From NCBI RefSeq assembly GCF_003478335.1, contig NZ_QUFB01000004.1, forward strand, positions 48,372 through 112,371: 64,000 nucleotides of DNA. Reading direction: 5' to 3'. The position numbers and the translations under genes were made by a program. Source of the DNA: Clostridium sp. AM49-4BH. GTDB lineage: Bacteria > Bacillota > Clostridia > Lachnospirales > Lachnospiraceae. The notes under the pieces were generated by a model, which was not told where the DNA came from, searched no databases, and worked only from the letters and a program-made list of their open reading frames with translations. Positions 15,487-24,203 of the stretch are shown here, in pieces; position 1 is the first letter of the stretch; each line of letters opens with the position of its first letter.

Positions 15487-16427
15487 ACATAACTCCTTCC
15501 CCAGTAGCGTTCGATGACATCTTGATGGAGATCTTCACCAATAATGATGAGGATTGCCTGACCGTTTGGGACGGGCGTAAGCACCGTCTGATTTTTGGTG
15601 GCATTTACCGACAGCCAGCTTCCATCAGGAAGCTGTTGAAATCCTTTAATGCGGAAAATGTTACCACAGTTCGGATCTTGAAATAATTTTGGGCAGGATT
15701 CTTCTAGAAATTCTGCTGTAAAGTCCATATTCATGAAATAGAGACTGTCATAGGATTTGTCGGTGTCAAACCATAATTTGGTATACTCGGCATTATGCCA
15801 GCCGGAAGTCATGATCGCTTTGTAATCAGAATCGTTTAACTGATCCAGTGGCTTGTCGATGATAACTTGTTTTGGTAATGTTTGTATTTTGATTTCATGA
15901 TAGGTGTCAAAAAGATAATTCTTCATAGCCATTACCTGTGCGTCATTCGCATCATCCATGTGGCTGAAAATGATGGTTCCGGCTTCGGATGCTTGCGAAG
16001 CGAGAAGATAACGTGATGTTTCGGAGAGAGGGAGTGGCTGGGAAACATCCACAATAGTAATAACATTACCAATGGTATACCAGCGTTCCAACGGATCTTC
16101 GTGCAATACGTCAAAAAATTCATCCATATCAAAAATGCCGGACGGCTCCACTAAAATGCGGTCATAGCCGCACATTCCCATTGCGATCAATTTTGTTTTG
16201 AAACGGCGTTTGTGGCAGTCTGCATCGCAGCCTCCTGCAACCATTTCCAATGTGCAATGTTCTCCTAAAATGTCCTGAAGCAGCATGGCGTCCACATTGA
16301 CTGCACCATGGTCATTTTCCAATATACCAATATTTAAGCCCTGCTCCATCAGGTGAGTTGCATATTTTCGAATAAACGTAGTCTTGCCTGCACCAAGAAA
16401 TCCCGTGATTAAATCAATAGTAATCAT
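15483..16427 (-). CDS. COG0523/CobW-family G3E GTPase with altered Cys motif
   Basis: 314-residue metallochaperone-type GTPase. P-loop GFLGAGKTT at residues 9-17, switch region ENDHGAVNVD, EPSGIFDMDEF, and IFSHMDDA in the base-recognition position. The usual metal site CxCC is replaced by a C-x3-C, GGCDADC (C67, C71). Family members deliver metals such as Zn2+ or Co2+ to client proteins. The start at 16427 is chosen because AAGGAGG lies six bases upstream. It is coupled to the MATE gene downstream. Confidence 0.85.
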   Translation of the reverse strand: MITIDLITGFLGAGKTTFIRKYATHLMEQGLNIGILENDHGAVNVDAMLLQDILGEHCTLEMVAGGCDADCHKRRFKTKLIAMGMCGYDRILVEPSGIFDMDEFFDVLHEDPLERWYTIGNVITIVDVSQPLPLSETSRYLLASQASEAGTIIFSHMDDANDAQVMAMKNYLFDTYHEIKIQTLPKQVIIDKPLDQLNDSDYKAIMTSGWHNAEYTKLWFDTDKSYDSLYFMNMDFTAEFLEESCPKLFQDPNCGNIFRIKGFQQLPDGSWLSVNATKNQTVLTPVPNGQAILIIIGEDLHQDVIERYWGRSYV

Positions 16428-16470
16428 AGCAGCCTCCTTTTTGCAATATTGTAACATATAGGAGATGGTA

Positions 16471-16499
16471 TTGACAGATGTTTTGAAATATCAGATAAT
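16471..16499 (+). promoter_or_regulatory. Candidate sigma-A promoter
   Basis: TTGACA 16471-16476, 17-base spacer, GATAAT 16494-16499, 28 bases before the GTG start of the hypothetical gene at 16527. It lies between divergent genes. Confidence 0.6.
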
Positions 16500-16526
16500 A
16501 AATAGAAGAATGGGGGGATGTAGATC

Positions 16527-17537
16527 GTGGCAAAGAAAAAAAAGTCCAAAAAAGAAAAACAATCAGTGGCAGTAAATAAAGATGCTGCAATTTCAAGATT
16601 TCGTAATCGGATTATGAGTGATGAGACAGTGAAATATATTTATTCTGAAAAAGAATCAATACTTCATGACAAGCATTGTTTGTATGCCAAAGAGATCCCA
16701 GATAGTGATTTGTTTTATGAAAAGCAGTATTTGCCATCTATGAAACAGTGTCCAAAGTGTGCATTGCGTGCATATATCAGTTCGGGGGCCAAAGACAGTC
16801 AGAATATATCCATGTATTTGAAATTATTTAAACAGTTTCAGATCAAACTAAAACAAATACGTCATATGTATATTGATTGTGGAATGCAGACGGAGGCTTT
16901 TCCGAATATGATGATGGTATGGGATCGCGAAGATGCTTGGAAGATACAACCGATCCGAGGAAGAGGGCAGGTGTGTCTATATCATAATAATTATCATATC
17001 AATGAAGAAGGTAAGCGGGTTTTTGACAAGGGATTTCACATTCAAAGCGAATATTTAAGCAGGACAACCATTGATAAGGCGTTGGAAGCGATAGAAACAT
17101 ATTCTTATTCGAAACACCGTAGTGCAGCAAAAGTAAATAGTAAGCTTACGAATGGATCTGACAAAGAAGCAGCAGGTTTTGCAGCAAATAAACGTGTAAA
17201 AGGGCTGTTAGAGAAAGTACGGGGGTGGTTCGCTGCTTGGAACACAAAGGAAACGGAGGAACACTTGGGACTTCGGCTCGACAATTTCAAAATACCGTCC
17301 AGGGATGGCTATCCACATGATGGAGAGCGCTGCGTGTATATCTGGGAAGGCAGAGATGGCGAACGGAAGTGGCAAGTGGGTGCGTATGAATGGAGTAACC
17401 GTGCATTTACTGTGCAGTTTGGCAACAACCATTTTGTGACAGACAAGAATAAGGTGATCGCTTGGAAACGGATTGACAGTACACAAGGTATTATCGGTGA
17501 CTGTGGCGAGAATCGGTACATTGGGGTTGACAAATGA
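16527..17537 (+). CDS. Hypothetical protein with a Cys/His-containing N-terminal region
   Basis: Not recognised. 336 residues starting with GTG, Lys-rich at the N-terminus (MAKKKKSKKEK). The region around residues 37-90 (YIYSEKESILHDKHCLYAKEIPD, then MKQCPKCALRAYI) has spaced Cys and His residues like a small metal site. The C-terminal region (RDGYPHDGERCVYIWEGRDGE, AYEWSNRAFTVQFGNNHFV) is rich in aromatic residues. There is no signal peptide or membrane helix. It has its own candidate promoter. Confidence 0.7.
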   Translation: MAKKKKSKKEKQSVAVNKDAAISRFRNRIMSDETVKYIYSEKESILHDKHCLYAKEIPDSDLFYEKQYLPSMKQCPKCALRAYISSGAKDSQNISMYLKLFKQFQIKLKQIRHMYIDCGMQTEAFPNMMMVWDREDAWKIQPIRGRGQVCLYHNNYHINEEGKRVFDKGFHIQSEYLSRTTIDKALEAIETYSYSKHRSAAKVNSKLTNGSDKEAAGFAANKRVKGLLEKVRGWFAAWNTKETEEHLGLRLDNFKIPSRDGYPHDGERCVYIWEGRDGERKWQVGAYEWSNRAFTVQFGNNHFVTDKNKVIAWKRIDSTQGIIGDCGENRYIGVDK

Positions 17538-17570
17538 GGAAAGTTCTAGTAACATAACAGCGTTATGTTA
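17527..17570 (+). promoter_or_regulatory. tetR promoter with palindromic operator 1
   Basis: TTGACA at 17527-17532, 17-base spacer and TAACAT at 17550-17555. A perfect palindrome, TAACATAAC and GTTATGTTA separated by AGC, covers 17550-17570 and overlaps the -10. An identical copy precedes the ABC gene at 18403. Confidence 0.8.
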
Positions 17571-17651
17571 CGGCTGTGTCGGTGAAATAGCATTTTGACT
17601 GAGGATATGTGCATGGGGATTTCATGACAGAGCATAGAGTGGTATGAGGAA

Positions 17652-18313
17652 ATGGAGTTTGCGATGGGAACAGAGTCTGCATCACTAGAGACAAAGGTTC
17701 GCTTACAGCAGTGTGCAGTATGTGAATTTATGGAGAAAGGTTTTTTGAAAGCTTCTTTGCGGTCTATTTGCCGTGAGGCGGGAGTGACAACGGGGGCGTT
17801 GTACTTTTTCTTTCAAGATAAGGATGACCTGTTTGTTTCTTTAGTGGGTGACGTTTTACAGCAGATTCAGGGTATGATGCAGGAACATTTTGATAAAGAG
17901 CGTGTTGAGGCAGACGGGGACACCGCTGTTGATCTTGAAACTGGTGATTATTCAGAGGATGAGGCGGTTTCAAAAATGATCATTCATGCACTTTATGAGC
18001 AGCGTGACAGTGCATTGCTGTTATTGACAAGATCCCAGGGATCGTCGTTGGAGGGTGCGGTTGACGAATTGATTCGGGTGGTTACGATTCATTATCGTAT
18101 GCTGGCGGATGCGATGACGGAGAAGTTAGGCATGGACCGTTGGAGGAATCTTTCGTACATTGGATATCCCATATGCAGATCGATACATTTATTTATATGA
18201 TCACGCATATTGAGAAAGAGGAAGAAGCACTTCGTTATATCCAGCAGGCGACACATTATATGGTGAATGGCTGGTATGGAATGTTCCGCAGTTTGGGCAA
18301 TGACCGTACCTGA
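17652..18313 (+). CDS. TetR-family transcriptional repressor, frameshifted
   Basis: N-terminal helix-turn-helix of the TetR family: EKGFLKASLRSICREAGVTTGALYFFFQDKDDLFVSLV (about residues 28-65). The frame stops at 18200; one missing T near 18159 (restoring a TGG codon) continues it as WISHMQIDTFIYMITHIEKEEEALRYIQ to a TGA at 18311-18313, about 220 residues. It is flanked by two identical palindromes and lies directly ahead of an ABC efflux pair, so it most likely represses itself and the transporter. Confidence 0.85.
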
Positions 18314-18365
18314 TATACGGTCAGAGAATACTGTTGGAAAATGTTGATGAAATAAGGTTACTATA

Positions 18366-18390
18366 GGAGCTGTTTCAGAGATAGCTCCTT
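18366..18390 (+). terminator. Hairpin between tetR and the ABC genes
   Basis: AGGAGCT and AGCTCCT (7 bp, 11-base loop) followed by only a short T/A-rich stretch. A weak terminator or a processing hairpin; function uncertain. Confidence 0.35.
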
Positions 18391-18402
18391 AAAAATAACA
18401 GA

Positions 18403-18423
18403 TAACATAACAGCGTTATGTTA
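18403..18423 (+). promoter_or_regulatory. Palindromic operator 2
   Basis: Exact 21-base copy of the palindrome at 17550-17570, placed 40 bases before the start of the ABC ATPase. Presumed TetR binding site. Confidence 0.8.
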
Positions 18424-18462
18424 AGGCGAGTGCAAGTTGCACGGAGTAGATTGGAGGATGCA

Positions 18463-19164
18463 ATGTATATTGAAGTAAAGGATCTGAAAAAAAGTTATGG
18501 CACCGGTGATAGTAAAGTGCAGGTGCTGCGTGGCGTTACAACGGAAGTGGAGCAAGGAAAAATGTGCGTTATTCAAGGAACGAGTGGTTCTGGTAAATCC
18601 ACGTTATTGAACTGTATTGGGGGACTGGATACGATCGACTCAGGATCTGTTGTTGTCAATGGTACGCAGATTGCAGGCATGACACAGGATGCTTTGGCAG
18701 AGTATCGCCGTGCTAATTTAGGATTTATCTTTCAGTTCTATAATCTGGTGCCAAACCTGACGGTTCGTGAGAATATTCAGGTGTGTCAGTACTTGACAAA
18801 ACAGCCATTAGATATGGATGATCTGCTTGAAACTCTCGGATTATCGGAGCATCAGGATAAATTTCCTTCACAGCTTTCGGGTGGACAGCAGCAACGGTGT
18901 GCGATCGCACGTGCTCTGATCAAAAATCCGGCATTGCTGTTATGTGATGAACCAACGGGAGCACTGGACTCGAATACCTCTAGAGATATTTTGGTGTTAT
19001 TAGAGCAGATCAATCAAAAATATGGAACAACAATGCTTATTGTCACGCATAATAATTCGATCAAAAATATGGTACATCAGGTTATTCGGATTAAAGATGG
19101 CATGATCCGAGAGTGTTATGAAAATGAAACACGAGTACCGGCAGCAGAATTGGAAGATCTTTAA
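18463..19164 (+). CDS. ABC transporter ATP-binding protein (MacB/LolD type)
   Basis: 233-residue ATPase with Walker A GTSGSGKST (39-47), Q-loop FIFQFYNLVPNLTV, signature LSGGQQQRCAIARAL, Walker B LLLCDEPTGALD and the switch H in IVTHNNS. These features match the group that energises FtsX-like permeases. The start at 18463 is chosen because TTGGAGG lies just upstream. The permease follows after 29 bases. Controlled by the operator at 18403. Confidence 0.95.
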   Translation: MYIEVKDLKKSYGTGDSKVQVLRGVTTEVEQGKMCVIQGTSGSGKSTLLNCIGGLDTIDSGSVVVNGTQIAGMTQDALAEYRRANLGFIFQFYNLVPNLTVRENIQVCQYLTKQPLDMDDLLETLGLSEHQDKFPSQLSGGQQQRCAIARALIKNPALLLCDEPTGALDSNTSRDILVLLEQINQKYGTTMLIVTHNNSIKNMVHQVIRIKDGMIRECYENETRVPAAELEDL

Positions 19165-19193
19165 TATAGCAAAGGAAAGGCAAGGTTATTGTT

Positions 19194-21923
19194 ATGCAGA
19201 CAATATTACGAAAAAGAGTATTGCGTGATCTGAAAGAGAATTTGTTTCGTTATCTTGCGTTGGGGATATTGATACTTGTCAGTATGTATCTTATTGTAAG
19301 TATGTTAGGTGCGGCGGAAACGATCATTCAGGGCAGAGAGTACTTTGAAAAACAACAGAATGTTGAGGCGGGACAGTTTACGGTGTTTGTTCCATTGAAT
19401 AAGACACAGATTGGAGAATTAAAACGTAAAGGAGTACAGTTAGAAAATACTTTTTATATGGATTTTTCCGTGAAAGATGACAGTACACTTCGTATCTTTA
19501 AGGATAGAACATCGATCGATAAAGTATATGTAGAAAAGGGACATAAGGCACACAAATCCAACGAATTGGTGTTGGAAAAAAGATATTGCGAGACGAAAAA
19601 ACTTCAGGTGGGCGATACGATTCAGATCGCCGATAAATCTTTCACGGTGACAGGAATCGGCTGTGCACCGGATTACAATTCTACGTTGAAAAGTATTAGT
19701 GACAGTACGGTAGACAGCAAACAGTTTGGCGTTGCGTTTTTAACATCGGAAGGCTATCAGAGTTTATTAGACAGCGGCAAGAGTGCGAAAACGGAAGAGT
19801 ATGTATACGCGTATCGTTTGTCGAGGGGGATGACGGATAAAAAACTCAAGGAGATACTCAATGAATATAAGGTAGATGCCTCTGATATTAATGATACGTA
19901 CTTTCAAGAGTATTGGAAACATACCGGCAAGAAGAAAGATGATCTGCAAGACGGCATTAAGAAGTTAAATGATGGCGCAGTGACACTGCGGAATGGTTTG
20001 TCGAAGCTTTCGGATCATAAGGATGATCTGCAAAAGGGAGCATCACACGTATTTGATGCGTATTTACAACAGGCATCGGATGCTCTGCAGGAATATGGAC
20101 TGCAGGGAACTCTTACGGAAGATAATTACCGTACAAAATTAGAAAACATGTACCAAAAGTCGGACAATGCGTTGTTTCGCCTAGAGTTGTCCTCAGTGAA
20201 AGAACAGTTGATCGGTCTTCAGGCGTATAAGGATGGAGTAGATGAATATACAGAGGGGGTGTCAAAAGCCTCCAAGGGAGCTGGAAAGTTACAAAAGGGA
20301 ACGAACAAATTAAAGAATAAGACGGATGATATTATTGATGAATATTTTTCGTTTGACCTGAGCAATTTGACGCAGTTTTTGAAAGCGGCAGATAATCCGC
20401 GTATTGGTGCTGCAGCAGAAGATCAGGTGATCAACAAATATGCCGGTCTGGTTGCCGGAGTCATAATTATTATATTATTTGCCTATGTGATTTCCGTCTT
20501 TGTTGTGCATGGTATTGAACGGGAAAGCAGTGTTATTGGAGCATTATATGCACTTGGTGTCAAAAGAAATGATCTCTTGCGTCATTATTTGACACTGCCG
20601 GTCTGTGTGACAATGTTATTTAGCGTGCTTGGCACAGTAATTGGCTATTCTCCAATCGGTGTACAGACCCAGATGGCAGATGTTTATGCGTATTTTTCAA
20701 TTAAGCAGATGTCACCTGTTTATGCGCCATATATTTTGGCCTATGCGCTGGTGATGCCTGGAGTGATGGCAGCGATCGTCAACTGGTTTGTGATCCGTGG
20801 AAAGCTTTCCAGACCGGTATTATCCCTGATGCGTAAAGAAGCCAAGGAACCACCGGTGCGAAAGGTGCAGATCCATCGGTTTGGTTTTATTGGGACATTT
20901 CGTCTGCGTCAGATGCTGCGTGAATTGAGAACCGGTTTGACGGTTGTTTTTGGTTTGTTTATCTGTATGTTGATCACAATGCTGGCGCTCGATTGCTATG
21001 TTATGTGTGAGAATGTAAATGTTGAGAGCAAACGAGATACGAAATTTTCCTATATGTATACCTATAAGTATCCGGATGAAAAAGTTCCGGCACACGGGGC
21101 ACCGGGATTTGCGAAGAGTCTTAAGCGTGAAATGTATGGTAATAATCTGGATGTTACACTGTTAGGTATTACGAAGGATAATCCATACTTTGATGCGAAG
21201 GTCACGAAATCGGCGAATAGGGTGATCTTATCCAGTGCTGCCGCTGAGAAATATCAGCTTGGAAAAGGTGACAAGATTATTCTGACGGATGAAGAGGAAG
21301 AAAGAGATTATGCCTTTACGGTAGATGGAGTTACTAATTATTCTGCCGGTTTATATGTGTTTATGAATATAGACAGCATGCGGGAACTATTTGGTCAGGA
21401 GGATACCTACTTTAATGTGGTCTTTTCAGATCGCAAATTATCCATTCCTTCCGGCAAGTTGTATTCGATCCTATCCCGCCAAGAGATTGAAAAATCATCG
21501 GAGATTTTTGTAAACATGATGATGAACATGATCTATACATTGTTGATCGTTTCGGCGGTAATCTTTTGTGTGGTAATGTATTTGATGATGAAAGTGATGA
21601 TCGATCGTTCTGCGTTCGGCATCTCGCTTGTCAAAATATTTGGCTATCGCATGAAAGAAATTCGCAAACTGTATCTTAATGGAAACTTTTATGTGATCGC
21701 TGTTGGAACGGCAGTCTGCATTCCGTTGGCGAAGGTTGTGATGGATGCGATGTATCCGTTGATGGTAAGCAATGTAGCGAGTGGCTGTAATATACATTTT
21801 GGATGGCAGATCTATGTAGGATTATATGTATGCGTAATAGCATTGTATTTTGCCATCAATCATTTTTTGGTAAAACATTTGCAAAAGATCGAGCCGGCAG
21901 AAGTCCTCAAAAACCGCGAGTGA
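19194..21923 (+). CDS. Large FtsX-like ABC permease
   Basis: 909-residue permease with an N-terminal membrane helix (about 18-40), an extracytoplasmic region of about 390 residues, three helices near 415-525, a second extracytoplasmic domain, and a C-terminal three-helix FtsX set (about 780-895). The first external region has Asp/Gly/Lys-rich heptad-like stretches (KKDDLQDGIKKLNDGAVTLR, VSKASKGAGKLQKGTNKLK), suggesting a coiled coil like those in YhgE/Pip proteins. With the ATPase and TetR it forms a probable export or peptide-resistance system; the substrate is unknown. Confidence 0.9.
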   Translation: MQTILRKRVLRDLKENLFRYLALGILILVSMYLIVSMLGAAETIIQGREYFEKQQNVEAGQFTVFVPLNKTQIGELKRKGVQLENTFYMDFSVKDDSTLRIFKDRTSIDKVYVEKGHKAHKSNELVLEKRYCETKKLQVGDTIQIADKSFTVTGIGCAPDYNSTLKSISDSTVDSKQFGVAFLTSEGYQSLLDSGKSAKTEEYVYAYRLSRGMTDKKLKEILNEYKVDASDINDTYFQEYWKHTGKKKDDLQDGIKKLNDGAVTLRNGLSKLSDHKDDLQKGASHVFDAYLQQASDALQEYGLQGTLTEDNYRTKLENMYQKSDNALFRLELSSVKEQLIGLQAYKDGVDEYTEGVSKASKGAGKLQKGTNKLKNKTDDIIDEYFSFDLSNLTQFLKAADNPRIGAAAEDQVINKYAGLVAGVIIIILFAYVISVFVVHGIERESSVIGALYALGVKRNDLLRHYLTLPVCVTMLFSVLGTVIGYSPIGVQTQMADVYAYFSIKQMSPVYAPYILAYALVMPGVMAAIVNWFVIRGKLSRPVLSLMRKEAKEPPVRKVQIHRFGFIGTFRLRQMLRELRTGLTVVFGLFICMLITMLALDCYVMCENVNVESKRDTKFSYMYTYKYPDEKVPAHGAPGFAKSLKREMYGNNLDVTLLGITKDNPYFDAKVTKSANRVILSSAAAEKYQLGKGDKIILTDEEEERDYAFTVDGVTNYSAGLYVFMNIDSMRELFGQEDTYFNVVFSDRKLSIPSGKLYSILSRQEIEKSSEIFVNMMMNMIYTLLIVSAVIFCVVMYLMMKVMIDRSAFGISLVKIFGYRMKEIRKLYLNGNFYVIAVGTAVCIPLAKVVMDAMYPLMVSNVASGCNIHFGWQIYVGLYVCVIALYFAINHFLVKHLQKIEPAEVLKNRE

Positions 21924-22019
21924 TCTTTTTGGAAGGTGCGTTGTTGTATTAAGTGCCAAAGTAAGGTAAAATGTAAAGAGGAATTTACAATCGCACTGTG
22001 TCTGGAAAGGAGCAGCGGC

Positions 22020-22622
22020 TTGGACAATAAGAAAATGATGATGGACAAACAGATGGCAGAGGGGATTGCATTGCATCAGGCGATCCTTCTTGCCGGAATG
22101 GCACATAAGGGACAATTGCGCAAGGGGACAGCGTTAGATTATCTGGTGCATCCGATGGAAGTGTTAGAAATATTATCTTCCATGCATGCCGATATTAATC
22201 TGCGTATTGCAGGGGTGCTGCATGACACATTAGAGGATACAAAGCTATCCGCGATACAGATTAGAGAGCAGTTTGGGGATGATGTAGCAGATCTTGTGGT
22301 TGAACATACCGAAAATAAGGAGAGATCATGGAAAGAACGCAAACAGGAACATATTAGAAAGTTGTATCACGGTTCTACGAGACATCGGATGTTGGTGCTT
22401 GCGGACAGTTTATCGAATCTGCGCAGTATGGCGGCAGATTATAAAGTGGAGGGGAACGATCTTTGGAAGCGATTTCGTGCACCAAAGGATGAACAGAATT
22501 GGTATTATCACGGAATGCGGCGCGGTATGGCTGATCTTGAGTCGCTGCCGGAGACGCAGGGGGCATATTTGGAAATGACGGCGTTGTGCTATCAGGTGTT
22601 CGGTGAAGAGATCACACTGTAA
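22020..22622 (+). CDS. HD-domain protein (RelA/SpoT hydrolase-like)
   Basis: 200 residues with an HD metal-phosphohydrolase pattern: LLAGMAHKGQLRKGTALDYLVHPMEV, then GVLHDTLEDTKLS (HD) and LVLADSLSNLRSMAAD. It resembles the (p)ppGpp hydrolase domain of Rel/SpoT and MESH1-type proteins, but there is no synthetase domain. The start is taken as TTG at 22020 because GGAAAGGAG lies 8 bases upstream; an ATG at 22035 is an alternative. Substrate unproven. Confidence 0.82.
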   Translation: MDNKKMMMDKQMAEGIALHQAILLAGMAHKGQLRKGTALDYLVHPMEVLEILSSMHADINLRIAGVLHDTLEDTKLSAIQIREQFGDDVADLVVEHTENKERSWKERKQEHIRKLYHGSTRHRMLVLADSLSNLRSMAADYKVEGNDLWKRFRAPKDEQNWYYHGMRRGMADLESLPETQGAYLEMTALCYQVFGEEITL

Positions 22623-22636
22623 AGAAGAGGCGAAAC

Positions 22637-22698
22637 AATTAGGTGTTTAGTGGTGGAATCGCCCGATGCTGCAATTAGGTGTTAAGTGGTGGAATCGT
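22637..22698 (+). repeat. Pair of 26-bp direct repeats
   Basis: 22637-22662 and 22673-22698 agree at 25 of 26 positions (CAATTAGGTGTT...GTGGTGGAATCG). They lie between the ends of the convergent HD and flippase genes. Confidence 0.7.
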
Positions 22699-22702
22699 CA
22701 GA

Positions 22703-24085
22703 CTATGCGAGCAGGTGCCTTGCGGTAAGATAACAGAGCAGTGCCATAAATGCCTGACTGAGTATTGTGCCATAAATGTATGCCATAATGCCGAAATGCG
22801 GAACAAGTGCAATGAGACAAAAAAGTTTCATGCTCTGGCTTACGCAGGTGATCAAAAAAGTATCTTTGGTTTTGCCCAGCCCGTTGATAATGCTTGTAAG
22901 CGTTGTTGACAGATAGAGAAATGGGCATAATAGCGAGAACAGGCGTAAGAATTCTCCGGCAGTCTGATCGTGAAAACAAAAATCGCCGAGAAAATTGCCA
23001 AAAATCATGAAAAAGGCGGTGCAGGCAGCACCCAGTAACAGACTGTATTTGTTGGAAGTGGAAAAATAGCGGTGTACCTTTGCGTGGTCACCGTCGGAGG
23101 AAGAGGTTGCAACAGCAGGAAGCAGCATTAATGCGATGGCATTTGTAATACTGGATGGAAACAGGATAAATGGCATGACCATGCCGGATATGATTCCATA
23201 AATACTCAAGGCTTCCTTTGTGGAACAGCCGTATTGACGCAGTGCGGCAGCGATAAAAACAGATTCTGCACTGTGCAGCAAAGCGATGATCAGTTTGGTG
23301 CCGGTCAGACTGGTACTTAATGAAAGTAATGGAACTGAATAATGGCGTAAGCCGTGTCGAAAGGAGGACAGAGCATTTGCTTTGTCCTTTTTTGGCTGAT
23401 GCATATATTTATACACATTATAGACAGCGGAGACAATTTCACCAACGACGATTCCCCATACCGCAATGATGCAGTTATGTTCAGCGCTGCCCGGAAAGAT
23501 GATGAGCAGCATAAAAACGAATGACAGACGACTGATCTGTTCGACAATCTGCGTTATAGATGGAACGGTGGCGTTTTGTATGCCGTAGTAATATCCATTA
23601 ATACAGGCACCAACGCCACAAAAGGGAAACAGCATGCACATAATCTGCAAATAAGGTGCACACTCCGGTGCCATAATGAAACGTGCAGCGATCCAATCTG
23701 CTTTTGTGTATACCCAAAAAGTGAGGCTGCCGGCAAGCAGAAAGGAGAGGATACACCCAAGCAGTAATATAGCTCGACAATTTTGTTCAATTGTATTTTG
23801 GAAAGTTGTCAGACCTTTCGCAGTAGGAGAGTCAGAAGAACAAAGTTTAGAACGTTTGCCTTGTTCTGCAGCAATTAATTGGGAAATAGCTGTTTGAACA
23901 CCGGCGCCATAGATTGAGGAGCAGATCGCAAATATCGGAAAGATCAGTTGATAACTTCCGAGTACAGCAGCTCCCAATTTGTCGGCAAGAAAAATACGAT
24001 AAAAAAATCCCAAAATACGGGTTATAAATCCCGCAGCAGTAAGCAATAGTGTCCCTTGGATGATACGGCTTTTCAATAAATTCAT
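22703..24085 (-). CDS. SpoVB-like oligosaccharide/lipid flippase
   Basis: 460-residue polytopic MOP-superfamily protein. N-terminal pattern GTLLLTAAGFITRILGFFYRIFLADKLGAAVLGSYQL is that of SpoVB/MurJ-related flippases, as is YGAGVQTAISQLIAAEQG. In spore formers SpoVB-type proteins handle lipid-linked precursors for spore cortex synthesis. GGAGG lies five bases before the ATG. Monocistronic between convergent and divergent neighbours. Confidence 0.88.
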   Translation of the reverse strand: MNLLKSRIIQGTLLLTAAGFITRILGFFYRIFLADKLGAAVLGSYQLIFPIFAICSSIYGAGVQTAISQLIAAEQGKRSKLCSSDSPTAKGLTTFQNTIEQNCRAILLLGCILSFLLAGSLTFWVYTKADWIAARFIMAPECAPYLQIMCMLFPFCGVGACINGYYYGIQNATVPSITQIVEQISRLSFVFMLLIIFPGSAEHNCIIAVWGIVVGEIVSAVYNVYKYMHQPKKDKANALSSFRHGLRHYSVPLLSLSTSLTGTKLIIALLHSAESVFIAAALRQYGCSTKEALSIYGIISGMVMPFILFPSSITNAIALMLLPAVATSSSDGDHAKVHRYFSTSNKYSLLLGAACTAFFMIFGNFLGDFCFHDQTAGEFLRLFSLLCPFLYLSTTLTSIINGLGKTKDTFLITCVSQSMKLFCLIALVPHFGIMAYIYGTILSQAFMALLCYLTARHLLA

Positions 24086-24203
24086 GTATTCCTCCGTTGG
24101 AAGTTTGCGTTCGCAGCAAAAATATTTCTTTGGGTCGTTATCAATATATGAAATGTTTCATAAAATATTAGTATAATTTACGTGGACAGAAACGGAGATT
24201 ACA

